A DNA stretch of 53,387 bases from an uncultured SAR86 cluster bacterium (GCA_902579825.1 CACHII010000008.1:1-53387); one strand, 5' to 3'. Positions 9,040 to 19,996 are shown, numbered from the stretch's first letter. Notes: generated by a model not told the origin, from the sequence alone. Made by a program: numbers and translations.

Positions 9040-9907
9040 GCTTTTTAAAATTAACTGGTGAATTATCTTTCTTTATAATGATTTTCGTATCTGACTTTAT
9101 TTCACCAATGCAAAAGTCTTCTGAGATATGTTCGTTGTCTTTAAATTCTGGTGAGCATGTATAACACAGTTTATAATCATCTCCACAAGACAAATCATCG
9201 ATATCATTTGTTATAGGTATATTTTCATATATTATTTCTGCGCCTACTTCTGAAGATTTGCATATTCTAGTAAGGTCTTTAATTAATCCATCTGAAATAT
9301 CAATACAGCTATTAGCATATTTAGAAATATATTCACTTTTATTAAAATCCACTTTAGGATTAAAAAACTTTTTTATGTATTTGGATTGTTGATTATTTTT
9401 CCAATCCTCTAATCCCTTTCTTCCTTCTCCCAAAGGACCAGTTACATATATTAAATCACCGACTTTTGCAGTTGATCTTAAGATATTGTTCTTATACGCA
9501 TAACCAAAAACGTTAACGCAAACACTAATTTCACCATTTGTAATATCTCCCCCAACCAACTTTAGTTGATACTCATTTAATATTTTCTCAACTCCGTTTG
9601 TAAATTGCTTATACCATTTCAAATCAGTAATATTTGATGTCAATCCAATTGATATAAATGCTGGGTAGGCTCCCATAGCTGCTAAGTCACTCAGAGCAAC
9701 TGCAATAGATCTATACGCAATATCCTGAGGCTTGGAATCTTCAGGAAAATGTGAATTGACTTTTGAGATATCAATAGAATGCACAAGATCTTTGCCTTGA
9801 GATTTTATTACAGCAGCATCATCTCCAGATCCAACTATTACAAGATCATCTTTTTTAAGATCAACTAGATGTTGAAAACAATTTAATATTGCTGATTCTG
9901 ATATCAA
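9017..9907 (-). CDS. thiL: Thiamine-monophosphate kinase
   Basis: Phosphorylates thiamine monophosphate to thiamine diphosphate, the cofactor needed by Dxs nearby. The 296 residues contain the ThiL/PurM-type landmarks: VGSGDDAAVI (metal and ATP binding), then HSIDISKVNSHF, the conserved DIAYRSIAVALSDLAAMGA block, LVGGDIT, and CIDISDGLIKDL. It starts with TTG at 9907, and that TTG overlaps the TGA stop of the upstream thiolase (TTGA). The 3' end overlaps the GlpD-like gene by 23 bases. Relocated from its common place after nusB. Confidence 0.93.
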   Translation of the reverse strand: MISESAILNCFQHLVDLKKDDLVIVGSGDDAAVIKSQGKDLVHSIDISKVNSHFPEDSKPQDIAYRSIAVALSDLAAMGAYPAFISIGLTSNITDLKWYKQFTNGVEKILNEYQLKLVGGDITNGEISVCVNVFGYAYKNNILRSTAKVGDLIYVTGPLGEGRKGLEDWKNNQQSKYIKKFFNPKVDFNKSEYISKYANSCIDISDGLIKDLTRICKSSEVGAEIIYENIPITNDIDDLSCGDDYKLCYTCSPEFKDNEHISEDFCIGEIKSDTKIIIKKDNSPVNFKKHGWDSFE

Positions 9908-11091
9908 GAAGGGTATCTTTCAAACAATCCGCTGGCTCCCATTCCACCGCCAACGCACATTGTTACAACACCAAACTGTTTATCCAAATTTTGGAGCTGT
10001 CTTGTAAGGTGTCCAACTTGTCTAGAACCTGTCATACCAAAAGGATGTCCAATTGAGATTGAACCACCGTCTAGATTGAGCTTATCCATGGGTATACCAA
10101 GCTTATCTCTGCAATATACTACTTGGACTGCAAAGGCTTCATTAAGCTCCCAAATATCGATGTCATCTACAGAAAGATTATAATTTTTTAATAATTTTGG
10201 AACAGAATAGATTGGTCCAATTCCCATCTCATCTGGCTCACAACCCATTGTAGTAAAACCTCTAAAATAAGCTGAAGGTTTTAAATTTAGTTCCTTAGCT
10301 TTATCTTCTGACATAACCAAAGTTACTGATGCTCCGTCAGATAATTGTGATGAGTTTCCTGCAGTAACAGAACCATTGTCTGGATCAAAAACTGGTTTTA
10401 AAGATGCTAAGCCTTCTAGAGTAGTTTCTGGTCTGTTGCATTCATCTTTATCAACTGTATAGTCAATTTCTTTTGATTCACCTGTTTCTTTGTTAGTGAG
10501 AAGCATTTTAGTATCCATTGGTATAATTTCATCATCATATCCACCAGATTGCTGAGCTGCTGCAGTCCTGATTTGGCTCTCAAAAGCATATTCATCTTGT
10601 GCTTCTCTTGAAATCTCATATCGTTTTGCAACAACTTCTGCTGTCATACCCATTGGAAAATAAATTCCAGGAACTTCCTCAGCCAATCTCTCATTAACAA
10701 AGTTATCCATATTCATATTCATCATTGATATGGTTTCAGCACCGCCCGCAATCACTGTTTCATAACAACCCGCCATAATTTGACCAGCAGCCATCGATAT
10801 TGACTGAAGTCCAGATGAACAATATCGATTGATAGTAGTACCGCCTGTGGTTATTGGTAATTTTGACAACACTGCCGCATTTCTACCAACATTATGACCT
10901 TGAGCTCCTTCAGGGTTTCCACAACCCATAATTATATCTTCCACTGCTTCTGGTGGTAAATTTGGATTTCTTTCAAGCAATGCATCGATAATATGCGCGA
11001 GCATTTCATCTGGTCTGGTCATGTTAAATCCGCCTCTGTGTGATTTAGCCAAGCCTGTTCTTACACTATCAACAATTACTACATTTTTCAT
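9904..11091 (-). CDS. Acetyl-CoA acyltransferase (thiolase, FadA/AtoB type)
   Basis: Thiolase of 395 residues, reversibly cleaving 3-ketoacyl-CoA to acetyl-CoA and a shortened acyl-CoA. The nucleophilic cysteine is C91 in NRYCSSGLQSIS; the His-containing GHPFGMTGSRQVGHL and the second cysteine in MCVGGGMGASG complete the active site. NEAFAVQVVYC is the usual substrate-loop motif. A good ribosome site (GGAGAA) lies 4 bases before the ATG. No FadB partner is adjacent, so degradative or synthetic role is not set by context. It heads the overlapping run thiolase-thiL-GlpD-like-pgpA and follows a small LETM1-like gene after 21 bases. Confidence 0.92.
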   Translation of the reverse strand: MKNVVIVDSVRTGLAKSHRGGFNMTRPDEMLAHIIDALLERNPNLPPEAVEDIIMGCGNPEGAQGHNVGRNAAVLSKLPITTGGTTINRYCSSGLQSISMAAGQIMAGCYETVIAGGAETISMMNMNMDNFVNERLAEEVPGIYFPMGMTAEVVAKRYEISREAQDEYAFESQIRTAAAQQSGGYDDEIIPMDTKMLLTNKETGESKEIDYTVDKDECNRPETTLEGLASLKPVFDPDNGSVTAGNSSQLSDGASVTLVMSEDKAKELNLKPSAYFRGFTTMGCEPDEMGIGPIYSVPKLLKNYNLSVDDIDIWELNEAFAVQVVYCRDKLGIPMDKLNLDGGSISIGHPFGMTGSRQVGHLTRQLQNLDKQFGVVTMCVGGGMGASGLFERYPS

Positions 11092-11112
11092 ACTTTCTCC
11101 AAATTTAATAAA

Positions 11113-11424
11113 TTATTCTATTCTATCTTCATCCTTACTTAAAGCTTTATACCAATCAGGAATTAAATCAATATTATATTCTTTAGCTCTTTTAAGAACA
11201 TAGGGTATTGAAATGGGGCTAAAAGGAAGTATTACCAGAATGCCTAAACCTAAACTTCTAAAAACTTGTTTTAACTGATAATTTGCTTCTTCAACTTCAT
11301 CGTCAGTTGCATAACCCTCTATATATTTAACATATATATCCAACATTTTCTTATTCTCAATAGTTTCATCTAAGAAAGCATCTTTAAGCCTTAATAAATA
11401 TTTTTCAATTTTTTTTGTATTCAT
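11113..11424 (-). CDS. Small LETM1-like hypothetical protein
   Basis: A 103-residue protein I cannot name firmly. The first 60 residues are amphipathic and charged (helices around KYLLRLKDAFLDE and DDEVEEANYQLKQVF). The centre has a hydrophobic, proline-interrupted stretch (LGILVILPFSPISIPYVL), followed by KRAKEYNIDLIPDWYK. That pairing of a Pro-rich hydrophobic segment with a short K..K..I.LIP tail resembles small bacterial proteins related to the ribosome-binding part of LETM1. The gene is divergent from nth with a 32-base gap and probably co-transcribed with the thiolase. Function unknown. Confidence 0.55.
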   Translation of the reverse strand: MNTKKIEKYLLRLKDAFLDETIENKKMLDIYVKYIEGYATDDEVEEANYQLKQVFRSLGLGILVILPFSPISIPYVLKRAKEYNIDLIPDWYKALSKDEDRIE

Positions 11425-11456
11425 AGAATTTAAATTATTATGCTACATTTGTTTAT

Positions 11457-12110
11457 ATGAATAAATCTGAAAGAGCTAAAATTGTAAGAAAAATTTTAGA
11501 TAGGTCCTATCCTGATACGCCTGTTCCTCTTAATCATAAAAATAATTTCACTCTACTAATTGCGGTACTTTTATCTGCTCAATGTACTGATGAAAGGGTT
11601 AATCAGATTACACCAAAACTATTTTCAATTGCTTCTTCTCCACTAGAGATGTCGAAAATTTCTGTAAATGAAATATATAAAATTATAAAACCTTGCGGTC
11701 TTGGGCCACAAAAATCAAAAGCTATACATAAACTTTCAAATATCCTTGTGAAAAAATATGATCAAAAAATACCAAATAACTTTAAAGATCTTGAAAGCTT
11801 ACCTGGAGTTGGTCATAAAACTGCCTCTGTAGTAATGAGTCAAGGATTTGGCATACCTGCATTTGCCGTAGACACTCATATCCATAGATTGGCTCAAAGA
11901 TGGGGATTAACAAAAGGGAGAAATGTAAAAAAAACAGAAGAGGATCTCAAAAAAATTTTTCCTAAAAATTCATGGAATAAACTTCATTTACAAATTATTT
12001 TCTGGGGCAGAGAGCATTGCATGGCCAAGGCCTGTTTCGGCTTAAAATGTGAAATATGTAAAAAATGTTACCCAAAAAGAAAGAAACCTTTTGTGCACAA
12101 TAAGCCTTAG
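11457..12110 (+). CDS. nth: Endonuclease III (base-excision DNA glycosylase/AP lyase)
   Basis: Removes oxidised pyrimidines and cleaves at abasic sites. The helix-hairpin-helix LPGVGHKTASVV carries catalytic Lys K121, and the catalytic Asp is D139 in FAVDTHIHRL. 217 residues is the normal size. The C-terminal iron-sulfur loop is atypical: cysteines sit at 188, 193, 198, 201 and 204, whereas the E. coli spacing C-x6-C-x2-C-x5-C would need 188, 195, 198 and 204, and position 195 is Gly. A basic tail follows (KRKKP). The gene is divergent from the small LETM1-like gene and is followed by glyA after 46 bases. Confidence 0.93.
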   Translation: MNKSERAKIVRKILDRSYPDTPVPLNHKNNFTLLIAVLLSAQCTDERVNQITPKLFSIASSPLEMSKISVNEIYKIIKPCGLGPQKSKAIHKLSNILVKKYDQKIPNNFKDLESLPGVGHKTASVVMSQGFGIPAFAVDTHIHRLAQRWGLTKGRNVKKTEEDLKKIFPKNSWNKLHLQIIFWGREHCMAKACFGLKCEICKKCYPKRKKPFVHNKP

Positions 12111-12120
12111 ATAATATAAA
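12091..12120 (+). promoter_or_regulatory. Candidate sigma-70 promoter for glyA
   Basis: TTGTGC at 12091-12096 and TATAAA at 12115-12120 are separated by 18 bases, partly inside the 3' end of nth. Transcription would begin near 12127, about 30 bases before the glyA ATG. Four of six bases match consensus at -35 and five at -10, but in such A+T-rich DNA chance matches are common. No riboswitch-like structure is visible in the short leader. Confidence 0.35.
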
Positions 12121-12156
12121 ATTAGCTGTCTTTTATAAAAAATAAAATTTACTAAT

Positions 12157-13437
12157 ATGAATTCATCAAAAAGCGATAATATATTTTCAAATAATCAATC
12201 AATCAAAGATTATGATTCAGAGCTTTGGTTATCTTTCCAAAAAGAAGCAGAAAGACAAGAAGATCATATCGAGTTAATTGCATCTGAAAACTATGCGTCC
12301 AAAAGAATTCTTGAAGCACAAGGATCTCTACTCACCAATAAATATGCAGAGGGCTATCCTTCGAAAAGGTACTACGGTGGATGCGAAAATGTTGATATTG
12401 CAGAAAATCTAGCTATTGAAAGAGCTAAAGAGCTTTTCAAAGCAGATTATGCAAATGTTCAACCACATTCTGGTTCATCAGCAAATGCGGCAGCATATTT
12501 AGCCCTTCTTGAGCCAAATGATACTATTCTTGGAATGAGTCTTGATCATGGAGGACATTTAACTCACGGCTCTAAAGTAAATTTTTCAGGAAGAAATTAT
12601 AAAAGTGTTCAATATGGTTTGCACCCTGAAACAAATGATATTAATTATGAAGAAGTGCTGTCTCTTGCAAAACAACACAAACCAAAACTAATAATTGCTG
12701 GTTTTTCAGCATTCTCTGGAATCGTAAATTGGAAAAAGTTTAGAGAAATTGCTGATGAAGTTGATGCATATTTTCTAGTTGATATGGCTCATGTTTCTGG
12801 GCTGGTTGCTGCTGATTTATATCCCTCTCCAGTACCGTATGCAGATGTTGTTACTTCAACCACCCATAAAACTTTAAGAGGTCCTAGATCAGGTATTATT
12901 CTTGCAAGAGCAAATGAGGAAATTGAAAAGAAATTAAATTCTGCTGTTTTTCCAGGATCACAAGGAGGACCTTTAATGCATGTGGTTGCTGCAAAAGCTT
13001 TATGTTTCAAAGAAGCTTTAAATCCAGAATTCAAACTATATATTCAACAAGTCATGCAAAATGCAAAAGTCATGGCAGAAATCATCATATCCAATGGTGT
13101 GGACGTCGTTAGTAATGGAACACAAAATCATATTGTATTAGTTGATTTAAGAAATAAGAATATTACTGGAAAAGATTTAGAAAAAGTTCTTGGTTCTATA
13201 AATATTACAGTTAACAAAAATTCTGTGCCTAATGATCCTGCTTCTCCTTTCGTTACATCAGGAATTAGAATAGGAACGCCTGCAGTTACAACTAGAGGAT
13301 TTAAAGATAAGGAAATTATTCAAGTAAGTAATTGGATATGTGAAATTATTAATAATTTTGATAATGAGGAATTGCAAAACAAAATTAAGAACGAAGTATC
13401 AAATCTCACTAATAATTTTCCAGTATATAATTTATAG
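12157..13437 (+). CDS. glyA: Serine hydroxymethyltransferase
   Basis: PLP enzyme converting serine and tetrahydrofolate to glycine and 5,10-methylene-THF. The 426 residues include [11 protein letters not shown], the tract [17 protein letters not shown], and the PLP-lysine K238 in [14 protein letters not shown]. The N-terminus is about 8 residues longer than in E. coli. NrdR begins directly at the base after the stop, so glyA heads the nrdR-rib-nusB operon; this glyA-nrdR-ribD arrangement is common in Proteobacteria. Confidence 0.97.
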   Translation: MNSSKSDNIFSNNQSIKDYDSELWLSFQKEAERQEDHIELIASENYASKRILEAQGSLLTNKYAEGYPSKRYYGGCENVDIAENLAIERAKELFKADYANVQPHSGSSANAAAYLALLEPNDTILGMSLDHGGHLTHGSKVNFSGRNYKSVQYGLHPETNDINYEEVLSLAKQHKPKLIIAGFSAFSGIVNWKKFREIADEVDAYFLVDMAHVSGLVAADLYPSPVPYADVVTSTTHKTLRGPRSGIILARANEEIEKKLNSAVFPGSQGGPLMHVVAAKALCFKEALNPEFKLYIQQVMQNAKVMAEIIISNGVDVVSNGTQNHIVLVDLRNKNITGKDLEKVLGSINITVNKNSVPNDPASPFVTSGIRIGTPAVTTRGFKDKEIIQVSNWICEIINNFDNEELQNKIKNEVSNLTNNFPVYNL

Positions 13438-13917
13438 ATGTTTTGTCCCTTTTGCCAAGCCGAGGATACTAAAGTCATTGACTCAAGGTTGGTAGCTGAT
13501 GGCTCGCAAATAAGAAGAAGGAGATCATGTGAAGTATGTCATTCAAGATTTACTACATTTGAAACTGCTGATTTAGCACTTCCGAGGGTTATCAAAACAA
13601 ATGGTGAAAGACAGCCTTTTAATGGTTCAAAACTTAAAAAAGGCATGCTTCGTGCATTAGAAAAAAGACCCTTATCTACTGAAGAAATAGACACAGTTTT
13701 TGGAAAAATTCTTAAAGAAATTAGAACAAGAGGCGTTAGAGAAATTAAATCTATTGAAATTGGCGAAATAATGATGAACGCCCTAAAAGAGGTCGATACT
13801 GTAGCATATGTTAGATTTGCTTCTGTATATAGAGACTTTCAAGATATTAAAGATTTTTCTGAAGAGATTGATTCATTAAATAAAGAAAAGCCAAAAAAGA
13901 AAAAATCTAAGAAATGA
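13438..13917 (+). CDS. nrdR: Transcriptional repressor NrdR
   Basis: Nucleotide-sensing repressor of ribonucleotide reductase genes. The N-terminal zinc ribbon has C3, C6, C31 and C34, with the DNA-contacting DSR and IRRRRSC residues. An ATP-cone follows from about residue 48 (LPRVIKTNGERQPFNGSKL). 159 residues; the lysine-rich tail is a small extension. The start codon abuts the glyA stop and the end overlaps ribD by 4 bases. Its nrd targets are not in this window. Confidence 0.96.
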   Translation: MFCPFCQAEDTKVIDSRLVADGSQIRRRRSCEVCHSRFTTFETADLALPRVIKTNGERQPFNGSKLKKGMLRALEKRPLSTEEIDTVFGKILKEIRTRGVREIKSIEIGEIMMNALKEVDTVAYVRFASVYRDFQDIKDFSEEIDSLNKEKPKKKKSKK

Positions 13918-14942
13918 ATTATGAAGAAATTATGCTTCGTGCCATTTCTGAAGCTGAGAAATATAAATACACCGCAAAACCAAATCCAGTAGTTGGTGCT
14001 ATTCTGTTAAAAAATGAAGAAATTATATCTGAAGGTTATCATAAAAATTATGGAAAAAATCATGCTGAAATTAATGCCATAATTAATGCAAATAGACAAA
14101 AAAACAAAAAATTTAATGATTTTTCCGAGCTTACACTTATTTGTACTTTAGAGCCTTGTAGTCATATTGGAAAAACAGGTTCATGTGCACATGCAATTGT
14201 AAAAACAGGAATAAAAAAAGTAATTATTGGTTCAATTGATCCAAATCCAAAAGTATCTGGCAAAGGAATTCAAATTTTAAAAGAAAATAATGTTCATGTT
14301 GATGTTGGAATTCATAAAGATGTTGTTGCGAAGCAAAATAAATTTTTCTTTTATAGGCACATTAATAATAAACCATATATAACTGTCAAAATAGCAAGCT
14401 CATTAGATGGTAAATCTCATTATGAAAATCATGAAAGAGTTTTTGTTACAGGCGATAAAGCTAGGTTAGATGTTCAACTATTAAGAGCAAAATATGATGC
14501 AATCCTTACTGGAACAAATACTCTTTTGAATGATAATCCTAGAATGAATGCAAGAGTAAATTTCCCTGTCAACCAGCCTGAAAAAATATTAATGTCAACA
14601 TCATTTAGCTTCGGAGCTAATACATCTGAAATGCCTTTTTTTGAAGGCAAAAGAGTTACACATTTTCAGCATAATGATATTGATTGCGTGATACCAATAA
14701 TGCTTGAAAATGATAAGTGCTCTATTTTGGTAGAAGCCGGTCCAAAATTAACAAATGCATTCTTAAAAACTAATCATGTTGATGAGCTAATAATATACAA
14801 ATCTCAAAAAAAGCTTGGTAAAACTGGTATAAGTTGGTTTAAAGAAGATAATGCTGTAGAAAATTATGGTTTTAAATTAGAATCGTCATATAAAATAGGC
14901 ACCGATTTAAAAGAAATATATAAAAAAGATGAAGAAAAGTAA
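13914..14942 (+). CDS. ribD: Bifunctional diaminohydroxyphosphoribosylaminopyrimidine deaminase/reductase
   Basis: Catalyses steps two and three of riboflavin synthesis. The N-terminal cytidine-deaminase-fold domain holds zinc ligands H50, C82 and C91 and proton-shuttle E52 (HAEINAI and EPCSHIGKTGSC). The reductase domain starts near residue 153 (PYITVKIASSLDGK) with the NADPH/substrate region DAILTGTNTLLNDNPRMNAR. At 342 residues the reductase half is slightly short against E. coli (367). Overlaps nrdR by 4 and ribBA by 14 bases. Riboflavin synthase (ribE), usually next, is missing. Confidence 0.95.
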   Translation: MNYEEIMLRAISEAEKYKYTAKPNPVVGAILLKNEEIISEGYHKNYGKNHAEINAIINANRQKNKKFNDFSELTLICTLEPCSHIGKTGSCAHAIVKTGIKKVIIGSIDPNPKVSGKGIQILKENNVHVDVGIHKDVVAKQNKFFFYRHINNKPYITVKIASSLDGKSHYENHERVFVTGDKARLDVQLLRAKYDAILTGTNTLLNDNPRMNARVNFPVNQPEKILMSTSFSFGANTSEMPFFEGKRVTHFQHNDIDCVIPIMLENDKCSILVEAGPKLTNAFLKTNHVDELIIYKSQKKLGKTGISWFKEDNAVENYGFKLESSYKIGTDLKEIYKKDEEK

Positions 14943-16008
14943 CATTTCAGAAATAATTAAGGACATCAAAAGCGGCAAAATGGTTATCATTGTGGATGAT
15001 GAGTCTAGAGAGAATGAGGGAGATCTGATTTGTGCTGCAGATCTTATTACACCAGAAATAATTAATTTTATGGCCTCTAAAGGTAAGGGACTAATATGTT
15101 TACCAATGAGTAAAGATTTATGTGAAAAATACGACCTAAAAATGATGACTAACAATAACAGAGCAGCTAATAAAACTGCATTTACTGTATCAATAGAAGC
15201 TGCAGAGGGAATAACTACAGGAATCTCAGCAGCTGACCGTGCACATACAATCAAAACAGCTGTAAATAAAAATTCAAAACCTTCAGATATTGTCCAGCCA
15301 GGTCATATATTCCCTTTAAAAGCAATGAAAGGCGGAATTTTAAGCAGAGCTGGTCATACAGAAGCAGCTTGTGATCTAGCTAAAATTGCTGGGCTTCAGC
15401 CTGCTGGCGTAATTTGTGAAATTATGAATGATGATGGAACTATGGCAAGAAGAGATGATCTAATTAAATTTGGTCAAGAAAATGATATCAAGGTTGGAAC
15501 TATAGCTGATCTAATTGATTACAGGCTTTCTAGAGATTCTACAATTGAATCTGTTATGGAAAAAAATGTTGAAAACGAATTTGGCAAATTCAAACTAAAT
15601 GTATGGCGAGATAAAATTTATGATGAATACCATTTCTCACTAACAATGGGCGATCTTTCATCTGTTGAATCTCCACTTGTAAGAGTTCAAACACAAAGCA
15701 TACTTCAAGATATTCTTGGCATTGATGAGCTTGGTAAAAACTGGTCGATAAGAAATTCTTTAAAAAGAATTGCACAAGAAAGAACAGGCTTGTTCGTTCT
15801 CATCAATCACAGAGATGCGAAAAGCTATTGGTTGAATAAGTTAGAAGAGAGAGAAATTGAGCCTAAAAATAATAGGAGAGTAATTGGTGTTGGTTCTCAA
15901 ATCTTACGACTATTAGATTTAAAGAAAATAACTGTATTGGGAACACCTACAAAATATAGTGCAGTTTCAGGATTTGATATAGAAATTACTGGTTTTGAAA
16001 ATGAATAA
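14929..16008 (+). CDS. ribBA: 3,4-dihydroxy-2-butanone-4-phosphate synthase with degenerate GTP cyclohydrolase II domain
   Basis: The N-terminal domain (about residues 1-200) makes the four-carbon riboflavin precursor from ribulose 5-phosphate: DDESRENEGDL near residue 24, GLICLPMS, RAGHTEAACDLA and GVICEIMNDDGTMAR are intact. The C-terminal domain (from about residue 208) has the GTP cyclohydrolase II fold (VRVQTQSI aligns with the VRVHSEC segment) but lacks all three zinc cysteines, and the catalytic HRQEGRNIGL region reads HRDAKSYWL. It therefore should not hydrolyse GTP. Such one-sided RibBA proteins are known in Gammaproteobacteria; the cyclohydrolase must come from elsewhere. Overlaps ribD (14 bases) and ribH (14 bases). 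Confidence 0.92.
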   Translation: MKKSNISEIIKDIKSGKMVIIVDDESRENEGDLICAADLITPEIINFMASKGKGLICLPMSKDLCEKYDLKMMTNNNRAANKTAFTVSIEAAEGITTGISAADRAHTIKTAVNKNSKPSDIVQPGHIFPLKAMKGGILSRAGHTEAACDLAKIAGLQPAGVICEIMNDDGTMARRDDLIKFGQENDIKVGTIADLIDYRLSRDSTIESVMEKNVENEFGKFKLNVWRDKIYDEYHFSLTMGDLSSVESPLVRVQTQSILQDILGIDELGKNWSIRNSLKRIAQERTGLFVLINHRDAKSYWLNKLEEREIEPKNNRRVIGVGSQILRLLDLKKITVLGTPTKYSAVSGFDIEITGFENE

Positions 16009-16405
16009 AGTCTTAATTATTCATACTTCATGGTACGAGAAGCATATTGCAAGAATGCTTGATATTTCTGTTGAAATACTTGAAAAAAACTTTAAGTGTG
16101 AAAAGGCAAAAGCACCAGGAGCTTTTGAACTATCTGCATTAGCAAAATATAAACTTGAAAAGAAAAAATATCTTGGTGTTTTATTTTTAGGAATTATTGT
16201 ACGCGGTGAAACTAGCCATTATGACCTTATTTCAAACGAGACCTTTAGATCTATAAGTAATCTCGCCGATAAGTACTTTAATGTTGCTATTATTAACAAC
16301 GTTATTTGTGTTGAGAATCAATCACAACTTGAAGAAAGATTAATCATCAATACACGAAATAATGCCAATGCGCTAATTCAACTTATAAATGAAAAATCTA
16401 GCTAA
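15995..16405 (+). CDS. ribH: 6,7-dimethyl-8-ribityllumazine synthase
   Basis: Condenses the RibD product line with dihydroxybutanone phosphate to lumazine. At 136 residues it is short (E. coli 156) and divergent, but the fold markers are present: KAPGAFELSALAK (substrate loop), the glycine-containing GIIVRGETSHYDLIS with the conserved catalytic-region His, and NNVICVEN in place of the usual GVLTTDN. Starts inside ribBA and ends inside nusB (17-base overlap), indicating tight translational coupling. Confidence 0.88.
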   Translation: MKMNKVLIIHTSWYEKHIARMLDISVEILEKNFKCEKAKAPGAFELSALAKYKLEKKKYLGVLFLGIIVRGETSHYDLISNETFRSISNLADKYFNVAIINNVICVENQSQLEERLIINTRNNANALIQLINEKSS

Positions 16406-16802
16406 TTTTAAAGTTGCTGTAAAAACAAGGGAATATTTAATACAAGCTATATTTCAGATGCTTTTTAGTGATCAAAAAGCCTCCCAAATAATCAATCAAT
16501 TTAAAAATGAACATAAAAATAAAAAAGTAGATTTTACTTTGTTTGCAAACTCTTTAAATTCTATTCAAAATAACAGAAGAAGAATAGAATCAATTCTTAT
16601 ATCACTAAATATAAAAGACTCAAACATAGAAATAATTGACAAATCAATTATGTACTTTGCAGTAAATGAAATGATTAGAGGAGATTTAGATAGACCTGTA
16701 GTTATAGATGAATCTTTAAGATTAAGTAAAAAATTCTCAAGTCCTGAATCTTATAAGTTTATAAATGCAAGTCTAGATAAATATCTCAAGACACACAAAT
16801 AA
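16389..16802 (+). CDS. nusB: Transcription antitermination factor NusB
   Basis: Binds boxA RNA with NusE for rRNA antitermination. The 137-residue all-helical protein has the family opening KTREYLIQAIFQMLFSD (usually ARRxAxQALYQ), and the C-terminal part VVIDESLRLSKKFSSPESYKFINASLDK, close to the standard EAVELAKxFG...FVNGVLD. Position at the end of the rib operon is canonical. Ends 1 base before the convergent purA. ThiL and PgpA, which commonly follow, are at 7.5-9.9 kb instead. Confidence 0.93.
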   Translation: MKNLANFKVAVKTREYLIQAIFQMLFSDQKASQIINQFKNEHKNKKVDFTLFANSLNSIQNNRRRIESILISLNIKDSNIEIIDKSIMYFAVNEMIRGDLDRPVVIDESLRLSKKFSSPESYKFINASLDKYLKTHK

Positions 16803-16803
16803 C

Positions 16804-18891
<2,088 letters not shown>

Positions 18892-18908
<17 letters not shown>

Positions 18909-19938
18909 CTTTCTTTTTATTTTCTTCCATGATTTTATCTAGAGGTAAATAAAGTAAATTATTGCCACCTTCTACATCAACCATTACCTTTGTTGAATTT
19001 GATAAGACTGATTGCAAAGCATCTAGATAAAGTCTGTCACGTGTAACATCAGGTGCTTTTTGATACTCTGCTAGCAGTTGATTAAATCTTTCAACCTCAC
19101 CTTCTGCCTCAGCAACTACTGCCTCTTTATATGCTTCTGCCTCTCTAATTCTTGCTTGAGCTTGCCCTCTAGCTTCAGGAACAATTGAAAGTGCATACCT
19201 TTCTGCTTCATTCTGTAATCTTTCTTTATCCTCTCGCGCGGCAACAACATCATCAAAGGCATTCTTAACTGCTGCAGGAGGATCTGTTTTTTCAATGTTT
19301 ACTTGCTGAACAATTAAACCTGTTTGATAAATATCTAAATAAGATTGCAATCTAGCTTGAACTTCTTGGGCAATATTTTCTCTTCCAACTGTTAAAGTTT
19401 GATCAAGAGTGTTGTCACCAACAACATGTCTTAGAGCGCTTTCGATAGCGTTTCTCAAACTACCTTCTGGATCTTTAACATTTAAAACAAAATCTTTTAG
19501 ATTTGCAATTCTGTACTGAGCAGAAACAGTTACATCCACAATATTTTCATCTTTGGTAAGCATGCTATTTGTTTGTGTATATCTTCTTGTTAGAGTCACT
19601 TTCTCGATATATCTATCATCTATTCCTGCAAGTCTAAAATTTAATCCCTGTTCTTGCTCCTCATAGAACTTACCAAATCTCAATATGACCGCTCTTTCAG
19701 ATGCATCCAATTGATAAATGCATTGCGTTGCATATATCAATGAAAATGCAAAAAAACCATATAAAAAAATTCTTGAGGGTGAAAACTTAAATCCACCACC
19801 TTTATTTCCCCCACCAGATCCATTAGATGATGACTTTTTACGTCCTAAAATTGATGAGAATTTTTTAATTAATTCGTCAAAATCTGGAGCATCATTTTTG
19901 TTGCCCCAAGGGTCTTTGTTTTGATTATCCCAATTCAC
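18892..19938 (-). CDS. hflK: HflK, modulator of FtsH protease (SPFH/band-7)
   Basis: Partner of HflC. The N-terminal cytoplasmic part opens MNWDNQNKDPWG and is Gly/Lys-rich (NGSGGGNKGGG), as in E. coli. A transmembrane helix at about 56-72 is followed by the SPFH domain (LDASERAVILRFGKFYEE) and a long Glu/Ala-rich coiled coil. 348 residues against 419 in E. coli; the C-terminal tail is shortened to an acidic KKGDDDE. The start is GTG at 19938 with GAGG about 8 bases upstream. In most Gammaproteobacteria hfq and hflX stand between miaA and hflK; here only 58 bases do. Confidence 0.95.
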
Positions 19939-19992
19939 TTATATACCTCATAATTATTATCTTATTATAAACTTATGTTGGGACTTATTATC
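19939..19992 (-). promoter_or_regulatory. Candidate hflK promoter and ribosome site
   Basis: Reading the minus strand, a perfect -10 hexamer TATAAT occupies 19969-19964, and GAGG sits about 8 bases before the hflK GTG. The -35 region (TGATAA, spacing about 18) is weak. The leader would be about 20 bases. This suggests hflK-hflC-purA has its own transcript separate from glnB-miaA. Confidence 0.4.
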
Positions 19993-19996
19993 ATAT

